64,000 nt of DNA from Fuerstiella marisgermanici (GTDB lineage Bacteria; Planctomycetota; Planctomycetia; Planctomycetales; Planctomycetaceae), in contig NZ_CP017641.1 in NCBI RefSeq assembly GCF_001983935.1, positions 4,154,001-4,218,000 on the forward strand, given 5' to 3'. Positions within the stretch are counted from its first letter, which is position 1. Each line of letters starts with the position of its first letter. Positions 1-9,804 of the stretch are shown one piece after another. The notes under the pieces were generated by a model that was not told the origin of the DNA, ran no database searches, and was given only the letters and a program-made list of their open reading frames with translations. A program made the position numbers and the translations under genes.

Positions 1-1858
1 TCAGCCGCAATTCGTTCTCACCGTAATCGTGCGCCGGCAACGGTGGCGCATGAAATCGAGCCTTGCCACTGTCCGTTGGAAACTTGTAGTCAGTAACGGC
101 TCGCCCGGGCACGTGAAATTCGCTTTTCGATTCGTTGATGCCCGCCATATTTTCATAGCCGGGCACAAGATCCGCTATCAATGCGCGAATGGCGGCGTGA
201 CTCTTCAGTTCTTCAAAGTCCACGGCGCAGTCGTCGCTTAGCGTTTTTCTGGCGAGGTCAGCCAGAATAGAAACTTCGCTGCGGGGGCCTTCAAACCGAG
301 CCGGGCCGCCGTCGCTCATGCGAACAAAGCTGAACATCGATTCCTGAGTGGTCGCTTGCTGTTCTTCGTCTCGCGGCAGCACGGGCAGTATCAGCGTTTC
401 TTCGCCGAGGCCAAAGGCATGGCCGGTGTTGAGCGTCGTCGACATGTAAACAAGCGTCTTCAGACGATTCATACATTCTTCTGCGTAGTGCAGGTCGGGA
501 TTGCTGCCGTAGAGATTGCCGCCCAGGCACAGCGAAAAGTCCATTTCGCCTCGATGAGCCGCCTCCATGCAGGCCATGGTGTCGTAGCCGGGATTGGTCG
601 GAATCTTGATCCCCAGTCGTTCTTCCAGGCGATTTAGCATGGCCGTCTTCAGCGCTGGCGTGACGCCGACGGAACCCAGGCCCTGGACGTTACTATGTCC
701 GCGAATCGGCATCACGCCGGCTTTACGTCGACCCACCATGCCCCGCAGCAACGCAAGATTGGCGATCATCTGCACGTTGTTGGTGCCGTGAAGATGATGA
801 GTAATCCCCATGCACCAACCGAGCACCACATTTTTTGCGGCAGCATATTGAGCAGCGATGTCGTGGATTTGCTCCAGAGTAACTCCACTTTGAGTAACAA
901 TGTCATCCCACGAGGTCGCTTCGGCCAGACTGCGGAGATCTTCAAAACCTTCTGTGTGTTGTTGAATGAACGCTGTGTCCTGGTTGTTGTTTTCGAGGAC
1001 CGCCTTCGCGATGCCCAGCAGCAACGCCATGTCGCCCCCGACATGCGGTTGAATGTAACTGCTCGCGATTTCCGAGCCGAACAGCAGACTGCGGACATCG
1101 CTGGGAATGCGAAAGTTCACGAGCCCCAGTTCCTTTACGGGGTTCACCACAATCACCTTGCCACCTCGCCGACGGATCTCCATTAACGCTCGCATGAGTC
1201 GAGGATGATTGGAAGACGGGTTCGCACCAATCAGGATATACAGATCCGTGTGCTGCAGATCTTCCAGTTGAACAGTCCCCGCTCCCGTGCCGATGCTCGA
1301 CCCCAGTCCGACGCCGCTGGCCTGATGGCAGTAGTAGCTGCAATTGTTGACATAATTTGTGCCAAACAGCCGAGACATCAACTGCAGCAGAAACCCGGCT
1401 TCGTTGGAAGATCTGCCGCTGGCATAGAAAAAACTGCGCTGCGGTCCGGCGGCCTTCATCGCTTCGGCGGTACGCTGCAGAGCTTCGTCCCAATCGACGG
1501 GGCGAAAATGGCTGGCCCCTTTTTCCAAGAGAACGGGCTCGACAATTCGGCCGCAGTGTTCCAATTGCCGTGACGTCAGCGCCTTCAGTTTGTTGACGTC
1601 GTATTGCTGCCAGAAGGAGGATGGGATCGCTCCCTGCAGGTCAGACGCCATGGCCTGAAACGACTTCTTGCAGACCTCCGGAAAGTAGCCGCCTTCGTTC
1701 ACCATGCCGCCAAGCTGCCCGCCCATACCGACGGCGCAGGTCTTGCACGCATTCTTAGAGCGCATTGCCTTCCACATTTTCCACCAGCCAACTCGACTGG
1801 CCAGCTTCATGCTGTATCCAATGGCTTTCCACCCACCACCACTGCGAGGACGTTTCAT
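1..1858 (-). CDS. FdhF/YdeP-family molybdopterin oxidoreductase (3' end cut by window edge)
   Basis: Reading the minus strand from the ATG at 1856-1858 gives an open frame of about 619 codons that runs off the left edge without a stop. The protein begins with a Cys pair in a C-x2-C-A-V-G-M-G-G-Q context (about residues 38-48), typical of the YdeP-like branch (TIGR01701 type) of the bis-MGD DMSO-reductase superfamily. Around residue 177 the sequence Y-Y-C-H-Q-A-S-G aligns by eye with the V-U-H-G-P-S site of formate dehydrogenase H, so a cysteine takes the place of selenocysteine as likely Mo ligand. Later blocks (IGANPSSNHPR, GWCMGITHHLHGTNN, IRGHSNVQG) are standard MGD-binding segments. Family members are about 750-780 residues, so roughly 140 residues lie outside. 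E. coli YdeP is linked to acid resistance, but the substrate is unknown. No Tat signal is seen, so it is probably cytoplasmic. Confidence 0.9.
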   Translation of the reverse strand, partial: MKRPRSGGGWKAIGYSMKLASRVGWWKMWKAMRSKNACKTCAVGMGGQLGGMVNEGGYFPEVCKKSFQAMASDLQGAIPSSFWQQYDVNKLKALTSRQLEHCGRIVEPVLLEKGASHFRPVDWDEALQRTAEAMKAAGPQRSFFYASGRSSNEAGFLLQLMSRLFGTNYVNNCSYYCHQASGVGLGSSIGTGAGTVQLEDLQHTDLYILIGANPSSNHPRLMRALMEIRRRGGKVIVVNPVKELGLVNFRIPSDVRSLLFGSEIASSYIQPHVGGDMALLLGIAKAVLENNNQDTAFIQQHTEGFEDLRSLAEATSWDDIVTQSGVTLEQIHDIAAQYAAAKNVVLGWCMGITHHLHGTNNVQMIANLALLRGMVGRRKAGVMPIRGHSNVQGLGSVGVTPALKTAMLNRLEERLGIKIPTNPGYDTMACMEAAHRGEMDFSLCLGGNLYGSNPDLHYAEECMNRLKTLVYMSTTLNTGHAFGLGEETLILPVLPRDEEQQATTQESMFSFVRMSDGGPARFEGPRSEVSILADLARKTLSDDCAVDFEELKSHAAIRALIADLVPGYENMAGINESKSEFHVPGRAVTDYKFPTDSGKARFHAPPLPAHDYGENELRL

Positions 1859-2330
1859 AGTTCGATCTTGTTCTGCGATACCGGTTGCTAACTGAACATG
1901 GAAAATACCGGTGATCGCAGCGGTAGTCGAGCGTGTCGAGGGGCCTGCGCGGGAAGGAATTGCAGAAGCAGGAAAGTTGAAACGACTGTCTGCCTTTCCA
2001 GCAACCTGAGAACAGCGCGAACACTTAAGGCCTCAACACATGAAAACGCCAGCATGTGTCGCATGCACTCAACGACCGCTGGGTCACCAGAATCGTAGAA
2101 TGCTTGCGTGATTCATTCGTGTGACAAATGCGGTGGCGACTTGAGCGGCAGTGCAAAAATAGAACCCCCGTATCGGTGACATCCTGTCCCCGTGCTGCGG
2201 CAGGATGCCGCAGATCCGTCGGTGCGCTATTTCCCAGCCAATGCTTGAAAGGCAGGACTCGAACATGCCGCGGTTCGAGTCGTGAGACGTGCGACAACGA
2301 TGCCACGAAGGGCAAACGGTCTTTGGACGA
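1859..2330. other. Intergenic region with several strong hairpins
   Basis: No convincing gene. The stretch lies downstream of the minus-strand lipoprotein gene and upstream of the YdeP-like gene. It holds a perfect 9-bp stem (2256-2264 with 2273-2281, arms GACTCGAAC/GTTCGAGTC), a perfect 8-bp stem with a 3-nt loop (2195-2202 with 2206-2213) and an alternative 7-bp stem (2180-2186 with 2201-2207) that would compete with the second. These may serve as terminators for the lipoprotein transcript or as leader structure for the YdeP-like gene. No T-tract follows them. Confidence 0.5.
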
Positions 2331-2789
2331 CTATTCAGCCAGCGCAAAGTCGACGGTGTTGTCACCAGAATTGACTGTTGCCGTTAACCCCGAGGTCTTC
2401 GCGTTTCCAAACTTTCGAGGTATCAGAAGCTTCGGTTCACTCGCCGCCTCTTCCGGCAAGCCAGAACCTTCATCCAGAGCGGTAATCGTTACGCTATGGC
2501 TGCCGATCGCTGCTCCGTCTCCGTCGTCGTAAGTTTTCATCTCAAAAGTTCCATCGGCCTGGATCTCGCCTGTAGCCGATGGGCCTCCAGCAGTTGGAGT
2601 AAACATGACGGTTCCCGTGGTCACTACGTCACCATTGTACGTGACTTTTCCTGAAACAGGCGCCGTTTCTACTCGGCCGTCATCTGACCCACATCCCATC
2701 GTCATGCCGCACAGAAAAACTAGGCATGCGCACCATGAGAAGTAGTTTGTACTGGAAGATTGACGTCGGGGCTGTGGGGAATACTTCAT
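2331..2789 (-). CDS. Small secreted lipoprotein, planctomycete transthyretin-like type
   Basis: A 152-residue protein when started at the ATG at 2787-2789. A basic N-terminus is followed by a hydrophobic stretch and a cysteine in the context T-M-G-C-G-S, fitting a lipoprotein signal peptide. The mature part contains PVSGKVTYNGDVVTTGTVMFTP followed by a PSATGEIQADGTFEM segment, the hallmark of the small carboxypeptidase-regulatory/transthyretin-like lipoproteins that planctomycetes encode in large numbers next to DUF1559 genes. Their role is unknown. Periplasmic or outer-membrane anchoring is inferred. An in-frame upstream extension to 2909 exists but would bury the signal peptide behind 40 unlikely residues. 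The gene follows the DUF1559 gene on the same strand with about 280 bases between, and a strong hairpin lies in that gap. Confidence 0.82.
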   Translation of the reverse strand: MKYSPQPRRQSSSTNYFSWCACLVFLCGMTMGCGSDDGRVETAPVSGKVTYNGDVVTTGTVMFTPTAGGPSATGEIQADGTFEMKTYDDGDGAAIGSHSVTITALDEGSGLPEEAASEPKLLIPRKFGNAKTSGLTATVNSGDNTVDFALAE

Positions 2790-2954
2790 GGGAACAGGCG
2801 TGCACCTTTGATATGTCATGGATAAGTAAAATCGCGGAATGAGTCCGGTACTCTGTTCAACGATTCCGATGAAACAGGAATCAGTTGGGTTGCTTGACTT
2901 GAGCGACATTTAGGCTGTCGCAACACAACCAGGAACAGTCTCGAAATAGCAATC

Positions 2955-2990
2955 GGCCCCCGTAACCCCAAATATCTGGTTAAGGGGGCC
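2955..2990 (-). terminator. Strong hairpin between DUF1559 and lipoprotein genes
   Basis: Arms 2955-2967 and 2978-2990 pair at 12 of 13 positions around a 10-nt loop, with seven consecutive G:C pairs at the base. It lies downstream of the DUF1559 stop and upstream of the lipoprotein start. There is no run of T after it, so attenuation, partial termination or mRNA-end protection are as likely as true termination. Confidence 0.5.
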
Positions 2991-3070
2991 AGTGTCGTGA
3001 CAGCCCTGATTTTCGCACTGGAGTGCGTCAGGCCGAAACCCAACAATGTCGTTCGCTCGAGGTTGATCGC

Positions 3071-4015
3071 TTAGTACTCGCCAACCACTTCACCGCCGGA
3101 CCGGGTCGCAATGGATTTGAAGACATTCAGGTCCATATTTTCACTCAGAAATCGAGCACTGCCATCGCACAGCAGTGTTTGAGCTCCACCGGTGTGAGTG
3201 CTGCGGAATGGTGTCGCATTCGTCAGGAACGAGCCATCGTAGTTGATTGGAAACTGAACGTATTTGTTGTCCAACTGCAGGAATCCGACACCATCACCGT
3301 AGTAATAGTATCCCCATGTCCATGGCTGAATTCCGCCCCAGCCTCTTTTCTGAGCGTCCGTCCATCCCTGCGAATCAGAACATTCAGTCGTCAGCATCGT
3401 GTTTGTCGTGCCGTCTATAATGTGGGCGATTCGCACTTTGCTGGTGGGATAAATGACGCCGGACGTGCTGTAGTCTCTCGTCGCGGATGATCCAGCGACC
3501 AGGTCAACATCCACAGAACCACCGTTGCCTCGATAATGCAGTGCACCATGGCTAACGATCCACGGCAAAGTTGTGTTGGTGATATCGGGACTCCGGTTGC
3601 CCAATGGCGACGACGGGCAGGAGAAAGAAGGAATCGGATCGGTGTAAACAGAATCGCTTCCGAAGTGAGGTGCCGTTTCGAAACGCCACGGCATCGATGT
3701 GACCAGTGCGTCCGCCGAAAGAGAATTCATCGCCTGATAGCGGTTTGCTTGTTCCAAATACGGAAGAATTCGCCCTGGCCAGCCGACTCGATACCCCGAC
3801 ACTCGTAGCCCGCCCGGCGGGAATACAAGGTTAACATCGTGGTAGTTGTGCATGGCAAGACCAAGCTGCTTGAGATTGTTCTTGCACTGCGTTCGTCGCG
3901 CCGCTTCACGAGCCTGCTGAACCGCAGGAAGCAAAAGGGCGATTAGAATGGCAATGATCGCAATGACTACGAGTAACTCGATTAACGTGAACCCACGCTT
4001 TGAATGAAGTCTCAT
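3071..4015 (-). CDS. DUF1559 domain protein with type IV pilin-like N-terminus
   Basis: A 314-residue protein whose N-terminus carries the prepilin cleavage/methylation motif G-F-T-L-I-E-L-L-V-V-I-A followed by a hydrophobic helix and A-R-E-A-A-R-R-T-Q-C-K-N-N-L-K-Q, the signature of planctomycete DUF1559 proteins. The C-terminal H-x9-D-G type motif is present (STHTGGAQTLLCDGSARFLSE). Proteins of this family occur in dozens per genome and are thought to be pseudopilin-like surface or periplasmic components. The exact function is not known. The start at 4015 is supported by a good ribosome binding site (AAAGGAGAG on the minus strand, about 4021-4030). It precedes the lipoprotein gene in the same direction, the usual partner. 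Confidence 0.95.
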   Translation of the reverse strand: MRLHSKRGFTLIELLVVIAIIAILIALLLPAVQQAREAARRTQCKNNLKQLGLAMHNYHDVNLVFPPGGLRVSGYRVGWPGRILPYLEQANRYQAMNSLSADALVTSMPWRFETAPHFGSDSVYTDPIPSFSCPSSPLGNRSPDITNTTLPWIVSHGALHYRGNGGSVDVDLVAGSSATRDYSTSGVIYPTSKVRIAHIIDGTTNTMLTTECSDSQGWTDAQKRGWGGIQPWTWGYYYYGDGVGFLQLDNKYVQFPINYDGSFLTNATPFRSTHTGGAQTLLCDGSARFLSENMDLNVFKSIATRSGGEVVGEY

Positions 4016-4750
4016 TCAAAAACTCTCCTTTGACGATTTGAAGAAAACGCAACTGTTGGTTGGTCGACGGTTAGGCACCGAAAACAACCCGCACAGCCGC
4101 GTGTCAGACTGGCTGTTTCGAGGCAACAGACTGCCGACCTATCTCTGTGAACAAGAACTCTAGGCACGTCGCATGCCAAACATGCTCAACGCCCCAAACT
4201 AAAAATTACCGTAGGAAACCAAAGGCCTTTCCGACCCATTAAATAGCATTTTTCCTTAGTGCCGGAATCGGCAAACCGGTCACCGCGCACTCGCGAATGC
4301 ATTAATTTTCGGCATAATTGCCTGCGTATTGGGACCTGCCCATGTTGGGTTCGCCTTAATTCCCCGAACGCGAAACCCGATGGCACTCGAATAAATAAAC
4401 ATAGCGACACCTTCGGGTGCACGTCAATCCACGCCAGGCAAAAACGAGTAGGAGCCATTTCCAAGTGAGAAATGGGCCGAGAGTAGATGGCTGGTTCAAA
4501 TCGCTAATCCGACAGAGACGTAGCTGGTCAGCGGAAGATGCGTTGCGTGTTAGTCCGAGCGTCGACGTCGCGGTAGCGGTATACCAACGCTGAGTGTGAA
4601 CGATCGCGGACAGAGGCCGCTCCAATCCAGTGGCCATGCTGCAACCTCTGAACGTGTCGAAGAATTTTTCAGAATTTCCGCCAGGCATCCGTCGCCTTTG
4701 CGCCCAGTAGGCCGGATGATAATTTTCCGAGCACACCTAATGGGGCCACC
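4016..4750. other. Long divergent intergenic region
   Basis: About 735 bases between the minus-strand DUF1559 gene and the plus-strand FG-GAP gene. Short open frames on both strands here have no recognisable domains or ribosome binding sites. The region must hold promoters for both divergent genes, but no confident motif can be named. Confidence 0.5.
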
Positions 4751-7700
4751 ATGTCACGAAGAAATCTCTTTTTCAGATGGCTGAGCACGCGGCGACGACC
4801 GAGAAGGCCGTCCGGCCGAACACATGGCGAACAACTGGAGGTGCGGCAACTTCTGTCTGCCACGAATCCACTGCCGCTGGCGTCGCTGGACGGATCGAAC
4901 GGTGTGCGGCTGGTGACGCCGCGAGGTGATGGGTCCGGCGTTTCCGTGAGCGGCGCGGGGGACGTGAATGGCGACGGCTACGACGATGTCATTGTCGGAG
5001 CGTCGTCGAGCGGCAATGCATCAGATGGAGCGGCGTATGTTGTGTTCGGCAGCGGAGCCCCATTCAATCCCTCGTTCGACCTGCTGACGCTGGACGGAGC
5101 CAACGGCTTTCGTGTCGACGGGGTTGACGATGGCGATTACACCGGCGTGTCGGTGAGTTCCGCCGGAGACGTCAACGGCGATGGATACAGTGACCTGATC
5201 ATCGGCGCGTACGGTGTCGACGACGTGATCGATGACCGGAAGTATAGTTACAGTGGAGAAGCGTATGTCGTGTTCGGCAAGGCCGGCGCGTTTCCCGCCG
5301 TCTTCAGCCCGAACAGCCTGGACGGCATCAATGGTTTCAAGTTGGATGGAGTCGCTCACCGCGATCACTTTGGTGAAGCGGTGAGCACAGCGGGGGACGT
5401 GAACGGCGACGGTTACGACGATCTGCTGGTCGGCGCACCGTTCGCAGAATCCAGCAGTGGGGTCGGCGATGCCTACGTTGTGTTCGGAAAGGCGACCGGG
5501 TTTTCCGCCGTCGTTGGCATGACGTCACTGGATGGCAGCAACGGCTTTCTCCTTGACGCCGTCCGCCGCCGCGCCGGGGAGCGTGTCGGGCAATCCGTGA
5601 GTGCGGCCGGTGACGTGAATGGCGATGGCGTCGACGACCTGATTATCGGTGCACCCAACGGCGACAACGACCCAAACATTCTCAATGATAACCAGGGAAA
5701 CAGCTACGTCGTGTTTGGCCGAACAGACGGGTTTGCGGCCACCATTCCTCTGGCTGATCTGAACGGGACGAATGGTTTTCGTCTGGAAGGTATTGACATT
5801 AACGATCAGTCCGGCGGGTCCGTCAGTGGGGCCGGCGACGTCAACGGCGACGGGATTGTGGACCTGATCATCGGAGCTCGCTCAGCTGAACCCGGTACCA
5901 ACGACGGATCCAACGAAGGCGAAGCCTACGTGGTGTTCGGAACAGATTCCGGCTTCCCGGCTTCGATGAAGCTGGCAGATTTGAACGGCACTAATGGCTT
6001 CCGCGTCAGCGGCATTGATCCGCACGACGAGGCCGGCAAATCGGTGAGTGGTGCCGGGGATGTGAATGGCGATGGGTACGACGATTTGATTATCGGGGCT
6101 CACCGCGCCGGAATTAACGGAGAAAGCTACGTCGTATTCGGGAAGGGAGCAGCGTTTGGCGCGGAATTCCGACTGTCTGACATCGACGGCACCAATGGCT
6201 TTCGAATCGATGGCGCTTCCGCTGGCGATCTGTCGGGCGGCGCAGTCGGTGGTGCGGGCGACGTGAACGGTGACGGCTTCGACGACCTTATCATCGGAGC
6301 GATTGGGGGCGGTGCTCCCACGGCTGGCGAGAGCTACATCGTGTTTGGTGGCAACTTCACTGGCGGCGTTGAAACGCAGGTCGGGACGAACGGGCCGGAC
6401 ACTTTGACCGCCGATCGGGGCGTTATCGTCACCGACATTCTGATCGGGGGCCACGGTTCAGACATCTTATACAGCGACGGCGGGCCAGATGTCCTGATAG
6501 GCGGTCACGGAGACGATTTCCTAAGCATCCTGAACGCAGATTTCAGCGGTGTCCGCCGAGTGCGCGGCGGTCGCGGGTTTGACACGCTGCGCATCCGTCG
6601 CGGCAGCGTCCCTGTTTTCCTGAACTTCACGAATATTGCTGACAACCGAATTACGGGGATTGAGCTGATTGACATCGTCGACACGCAAAACAGCGTGACG
6701 CTCAATCATTGGGAAGTGCTGAATCTGTCCAACATCTCGAACACACTCACCGTGTACCGATCCAACGGCGCGACAGTGGATTACGGGACAGGCTGGACGC
6801 AACAGGCGAACCTGCTGTGGAATTCCAGAACGTATGAAGTGTTCACTCAAGGAGCCGCCACGCTTCAGATTTATACTGCGCCGACGGTTTCGCTGGCCGC
6901 TTCTTCTGCGTCTGTTGTGGAAGATGGAAGCGGTAACCTTGTCTACACATTCACTCGCGATGTCGCAACCGGGCCGTTGACGGTCGACTTCGCCGTCAGC
7001 GGATCGGCGGCGTTCAGCACCGACTATTCTCAGACGGGCGCTTCAGCGTTTTCTGCCAACTCGGGATCAGTCACCTTCGCCGCAGGCCAGACAGTCGCCA
7101 CAGTGACCGTTTCGCCGACGGCAGACAACCTCGTGGAACTGAGCGAAACGGTCAACCTGACTCTGCTGCAGCATCCCAATCAGTTGTACCTGGTCGGCTC
7201 ACAACTTGCTGCCAGCGGGACGATCACCGATGACGACGCGGCAACTTTTCGCGTCAACGACGTGACTGTTAACGAAGACGCGGCGACCATGCGTTTTGAT
7301 GTGTCGACGTCCAACCCTGTCGATACTTCCGTTTTTGTTCAGGTCACTTTCACGGGCACCACAGCGAGCGGCGGAACGGCATCCGGCGACAACACCGATT
7401 TTGTTTCGACAACACAGACAGTGATTTTCGGTGCAGGCGACGCCAACAGCAAGTTTGTGTTCGTGCCGATTGTTGATGACGACCTGGTCGAGCTCACCGA
7501 ATCGTTTTCAATCTCGCTCTCAACAACTTCGCCTCTTGGAACTCGGGTCGCAGACTTCAGCGATGTCGGCACCGGAGAAATTGTTGACAACGACACTGCC
7601 ACCTTCACCATCAACGATGTGACCGTGCATGAAACGGACGGCACGACCACGTTTACGTTGTCGCTGGACAAGGCTCTGGACATGGCCGCCGATCTGGACG

Positions 7701-9214
7701 TTGTCTACACCGACAACACCGCCGTGGGGGCGAGCGGTGGCATTGGCGCTGATTATGACAACGACGCCGACAGAGTCACGTTCCCTGCTGGCAGCACGAC
7801 GGACGTGCAGGTCACGGTGGCCATCACCGACGACAACGTGGTGACGGGCGAACGCACTTTCACGGCCGCGTTGAATCTTGTGACAGACGTCGGTGCACGC
7901 AGAGTTGTCCTGACCGACACCGGACAAGGCACAATTCTGGATAATGCTGCAGCGTTTACCATTTCTGATGTCACGGTGGATGAGGACGCTGGAAACGCGA
8001 CGTTTACGATCTCTCTGGATAATCCGCTCGACATTCCAGTCGACATCGATGTCAGCTATGCAGACGGAACAGCAATCGGAGCGGCCGACGGAACTTCGGC
8101 CGACTTTGCCAACGATGTCAGTACAGTTCGATTCGAGGCAGGTGAAACGGATGACAAAACCATCACCGTCGCGATTACGGACGATGACACTGTCGAAGGC
8201 ACTCAGACCTTCAGCGCAATGCTCAGTACGAATACTGAGCTGGGGTTGAGAACCGTTTTGCTAGATGACACCGCTACAGGCACAATCACCGACAACGACA
8301 CGGCTGGCTACTCAGTTTCGAAGACTCAAACAACTTTGACCGAAGCCGGAACATCGGACACCTTCGACGTGGTACTGACTTCTCAACCGCTTACTGACGT
8401 GACATTCGAGATCACCTCTGAAGATACCAGCGAAGCCATCGTGTCGCACGAAACACTCACATTCACGCCAGCGAACTGGAATGAAAGCCAAACAGTGACC
8501 GTGACGGGCGTTGCCGATTCAGAGATTGACGGTGACAAAACGACCACGATCACAGTCTCAGTGCAAGCCGCTGAAAGTGACGTCTTTTTCCAAGACCTTG
8601 ACGATTCCTTCATCACTGCGACGACGACGGATTTGGACACTGGAGGCAACATCGATGGCGACACCGACTTCGACGCCAACGATTCCTTCCTGATTCACCT
8701 CACAAATCTTGCCGGGACAGATGAGCAGGTCAATCAATCAAAAGGAAGTAGTTCACTCTCGCCAGTAGAGATTCGAAACCGCATCGCGAATCTCAAAGTC
8801 CAGGCGGATGTCGACGGCGATGGAGACTTCGACGCCAATGATTCTTTTCTGATCCATCTTGTAAAACTGTCTGGCACGAACCAGCAAATCGATTTATCGC
8901 GTGGCGGCAGCTCGCTGACGGCAGACCAGATTCGCGCCAACATCGATGCACTTGGCACCCCGTCCTCCACTATTAACAGAAATTCGAAACGCATCGCTGC
9001 TGCGAAGCCTGAAGACACTTTCGACCAGACCACACCTGCGCAGATGCTTTCATCGACGAAGACCACCAAGCGTGAACGGCTTTTTGCGGAGCTGGAACTC
9101 ATCAACCAAGCGACTCAACATCCACAGCGAAGTACCATGCCCGGTGAAAGCTCGGAATCTGACACCGTTAACTTTTCGGAAAAAACATTCCGATCCTGGA
9201 TCGACTCAATTTGA
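4751..9214 (+). CDS. Giant secreted FG-GAP / Calx-beta / dockerin-like surface protein
   Basis: 1487 residues. The basic N-terminus ends in L-E-V-R-Q-L-L-S-A (residues 29-37), matching the LEPR-XLL sorting-type motif seen on large exported planctomycete proteins. Residues about 45-545 contain seven FG-GAP/integrin-alpha-like repeats, each with A-G-D-V-N-G-D-G and D-L-I-I-G-A. Residues about 550-600 hold short RTX-like Gly/Asp repeats (IGGHGSDIL, IGGHGDDFL). Residues about 705-1290 contain four Calx-beta-type domains and one related beta domain. Residues about 1298-1400 contain two dockerin-like Ca-binding modules with D-A-N-D-S-F-L-I-H-L. The design points to a calcium-stabilised extracellular adhesin or matrix protein, which is inference. 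It is monocistronic and flanked by long intergenic regions. Confidence 0.9.
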   Translation: MSRRNLFFRWLSTRRRPRRPSGRTHGEQLEVRQLLSATNPLPLASLDGSNGVRLVTPRGDGSGVSVSGAGDVNGDGYDDVIVGASSSGNASDGAAYVVFGSGAPFNPSFDLLTLDGANGFRVDGVDDGDYTGVSVSSAGDVNGDGYSDLIIGAYGVDDVIDDRKYSYSGEAYVVFGKAGAFPAVFSPNSLDGINGFKLDGVAHRDHFGEAVSTAGDVNGDGYDDLLVGAPFAESSSGVGDAYVVFGKATGFSAVVGMTSLDGSNGFLLDAVRRRAGERVGQSVSAAGDVNGDGVDDLIIGAPNGDNDPNILNDNQGNSYVVFGRTDGFAATIPLADLNGTNGFRLEGIDINDQSGGSVSGAGDVNGDGIVDLIIGARSAEPGTNDGSNEGEAYVVFGTDSGFPASMKLADLNGTNGFRVSGIDPHDEAGKSVSGAGDVNGDGYDDLIIGAHRAGINGESYVVFGKGAAFGAEFRLSDIDGTNGFRIDGASAGDLSGGAVGGAGDVNGDGFDDLIIGAIGGGAPTAGESYIVFGGNFTGGVETQVGTNGPDTLTADRGVIVTDILIGGHGSDILYSDGGPDVLIGGHGDDFLSILNADFSGVRRVRGGRGFDTLRIRRGSVPVFLNFTNIADNRITGIELIDIVDTQNSVTLNHWEVLNLSNISNTLTVYRSNGATVDYGTGWTQQANLLWNSRTYEVFTQGAATLQIYTAPTVSLAASSASVVEDGSGNLVYTFTRDVATGPLTVDFAVSGSAAFSTDYSQTGASAFSANSGSVTFAAGQTVATVTVSPTADNLVELSETVNLTLLQHPNQLYLVGSQLAASGTITDDDAATFRVNDVTVNEDAATMRFDVSTSNPVDTSVFVQVTFTGTTASGGTASGDNTDFVSTTQTVIFGAGDANSKFVFVPIVDDDLVELTESFSISLSTTSPLGTRVADFSDVGTGEIVDNDTATFTINDVTVHETDGTTTFTLSLDKALDMAADLDVVYTDNTAVGASGGIGADYDNDADRVTFPAGSTTDVQVTVAITDDNVVTGERTFTAALNLVTDVGARRVVLTDTGQGTILDNAAAFTISDVTVDEDAGNATFTISLDNPLDIPVDIDVSYADGTAIGAADGTSADFANDVSTVRFEAGETDDKTITVAITDDDTVEGTQTFSAMLSTNTELGLRTVLLDDTATGTITDNDTAGYSVSKTQTTLTEAGTSDTFDVVLTSQPLTDVTFEITSEDTSEAIVSHETLTFTPANWNESQTVTVTGVADSEIDGDKTTTITVSVQAAESDVFFQDLDDSFITATTTDLDTGGNIDGDTDFDANDSFLIHLTNLAGTDEQVNQSKGSSSLSPVEIRNRIANLKVQADVDGDGDFDANDSFLIHLVKLSGTNQQIDLSRGGSSLTADQIRANIDALGTPSSTINRNSKRIAAAKPEDTFDQTTPAQMLSSTKTTKRERLFAELELINQATQHPQRSTMPGESSESDTVNFSEKTFRSWIDSI
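4950..6345 (+). repeat. Seven FG-GAP coding repeats
   Basis: Seven in-frame repeats of roughly 190-220 bases, each encoding a core A-G-D-V-N-G-D-G-x-x-D-L-I-I-G-A and a trailing S/A-Y-V-V-F-G. The spacing fits blades of a beta-propeller as in integrin alpha N-terminal domains. Codon choice differs between copies, so they are old duplications rather than recent tandem expansions. Confidence 0.85.
8641..8955 (+). repeat. Two tandem dockerin-like Ca-binding coding modules
   Basis: Two in-frame modules of about 50 codons. Each starts with an acidic D-x-D-G-D-x-D-F-D-A-N-D-S-F-L-I-H-L loop-helix, continues through L-x-G-T-x-x-Q-x-x-x-S-x-G-x-S-S-L and ends in an I-R-x-x-I helix. The Asp spacing resembles the F-hand of type I dockerins. 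They close the ordered part of the surface protein. Confidence 0.75.
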
Positions 9215-9804
9215 TTGTTCGAGAGATTCCCAGACGGAGCGAAGTCGCGGCGTTTGCACGGAAACGTGCATACATTCCGTGCAGTCTGCGGCTCACATGC
9301 GTATGAAAGGCAATAACAAGTTCACAAGTACCGAGTTCGGCCTGAGAGACAGCAGCTTGGCCTATTGAATCATTGAAGGCGTGCAGCATTTGCAGGTCAA
9401 TTCCATGCTGCCCCAGCCAAAGGTGTAACCCAGCCGGATCTATATTTTGGACTGGGCTGATGCCGTGGTCCATTTGCGTTGACTTTGGATTGTCCCTTCG
9501 CCACGCAAATGATTCACTCGTTGATTGAAGACTTGCCCACCATAACGACACCTCTTCACCGGCGCGCGACAGCTCTAACAATGTGAGGTGGCACCTTACT
9601 CAAGCCTATATGTTCCTTAAGCGAGGATTCAGATGATGCCCAACGGGCGAAAAACCACTCGCTGAGCTGAACGAGCAACCGGTACTGCGGAGTTAGACGC
9701 GCAAGCGTACTTTAACGCGAGCTTCCAATTGAATAAAGACTCGTGACCGGTCTAGAGTCATCGCGCACGTTGCTTGCCATTATAGCGATTTGATGATCTA
9801 CTGG
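9215..9804. other. Intergenic region left of the insertion sequence
   Basis: About 590 bases with no supportable gene. A short hairpin with a GAAA loop (9255-9270, stem TGCACG/CGTGCA) lies 40 bases after the FG-GAP stop and could be the end of that transcript, although no T-tract follows. The minus-strand open frame across 9168-9581 has no recognisable domain and overlaps the FG-GAP gene end. Confidence 0.45.

Noticed and set aside
2251-2290. T-arm-like GTTCGAGTC suggesting a tRNA
   Set aside because: It is one arm of a perfect 9-bp hairpin, and no D-arm or acceptor stem can be found around it.
2025-2365. Short minus-strand frames in the structured intergenic region
   Set aside because: They overlap the strong hairpins and show no recognised sequence.
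9168-9581. Minus-strand 137-codon open frame
   Set aside because: It overlaps the end of the surface-protein gene, has no domain or ribosome binding site, and looks like a chance frame.
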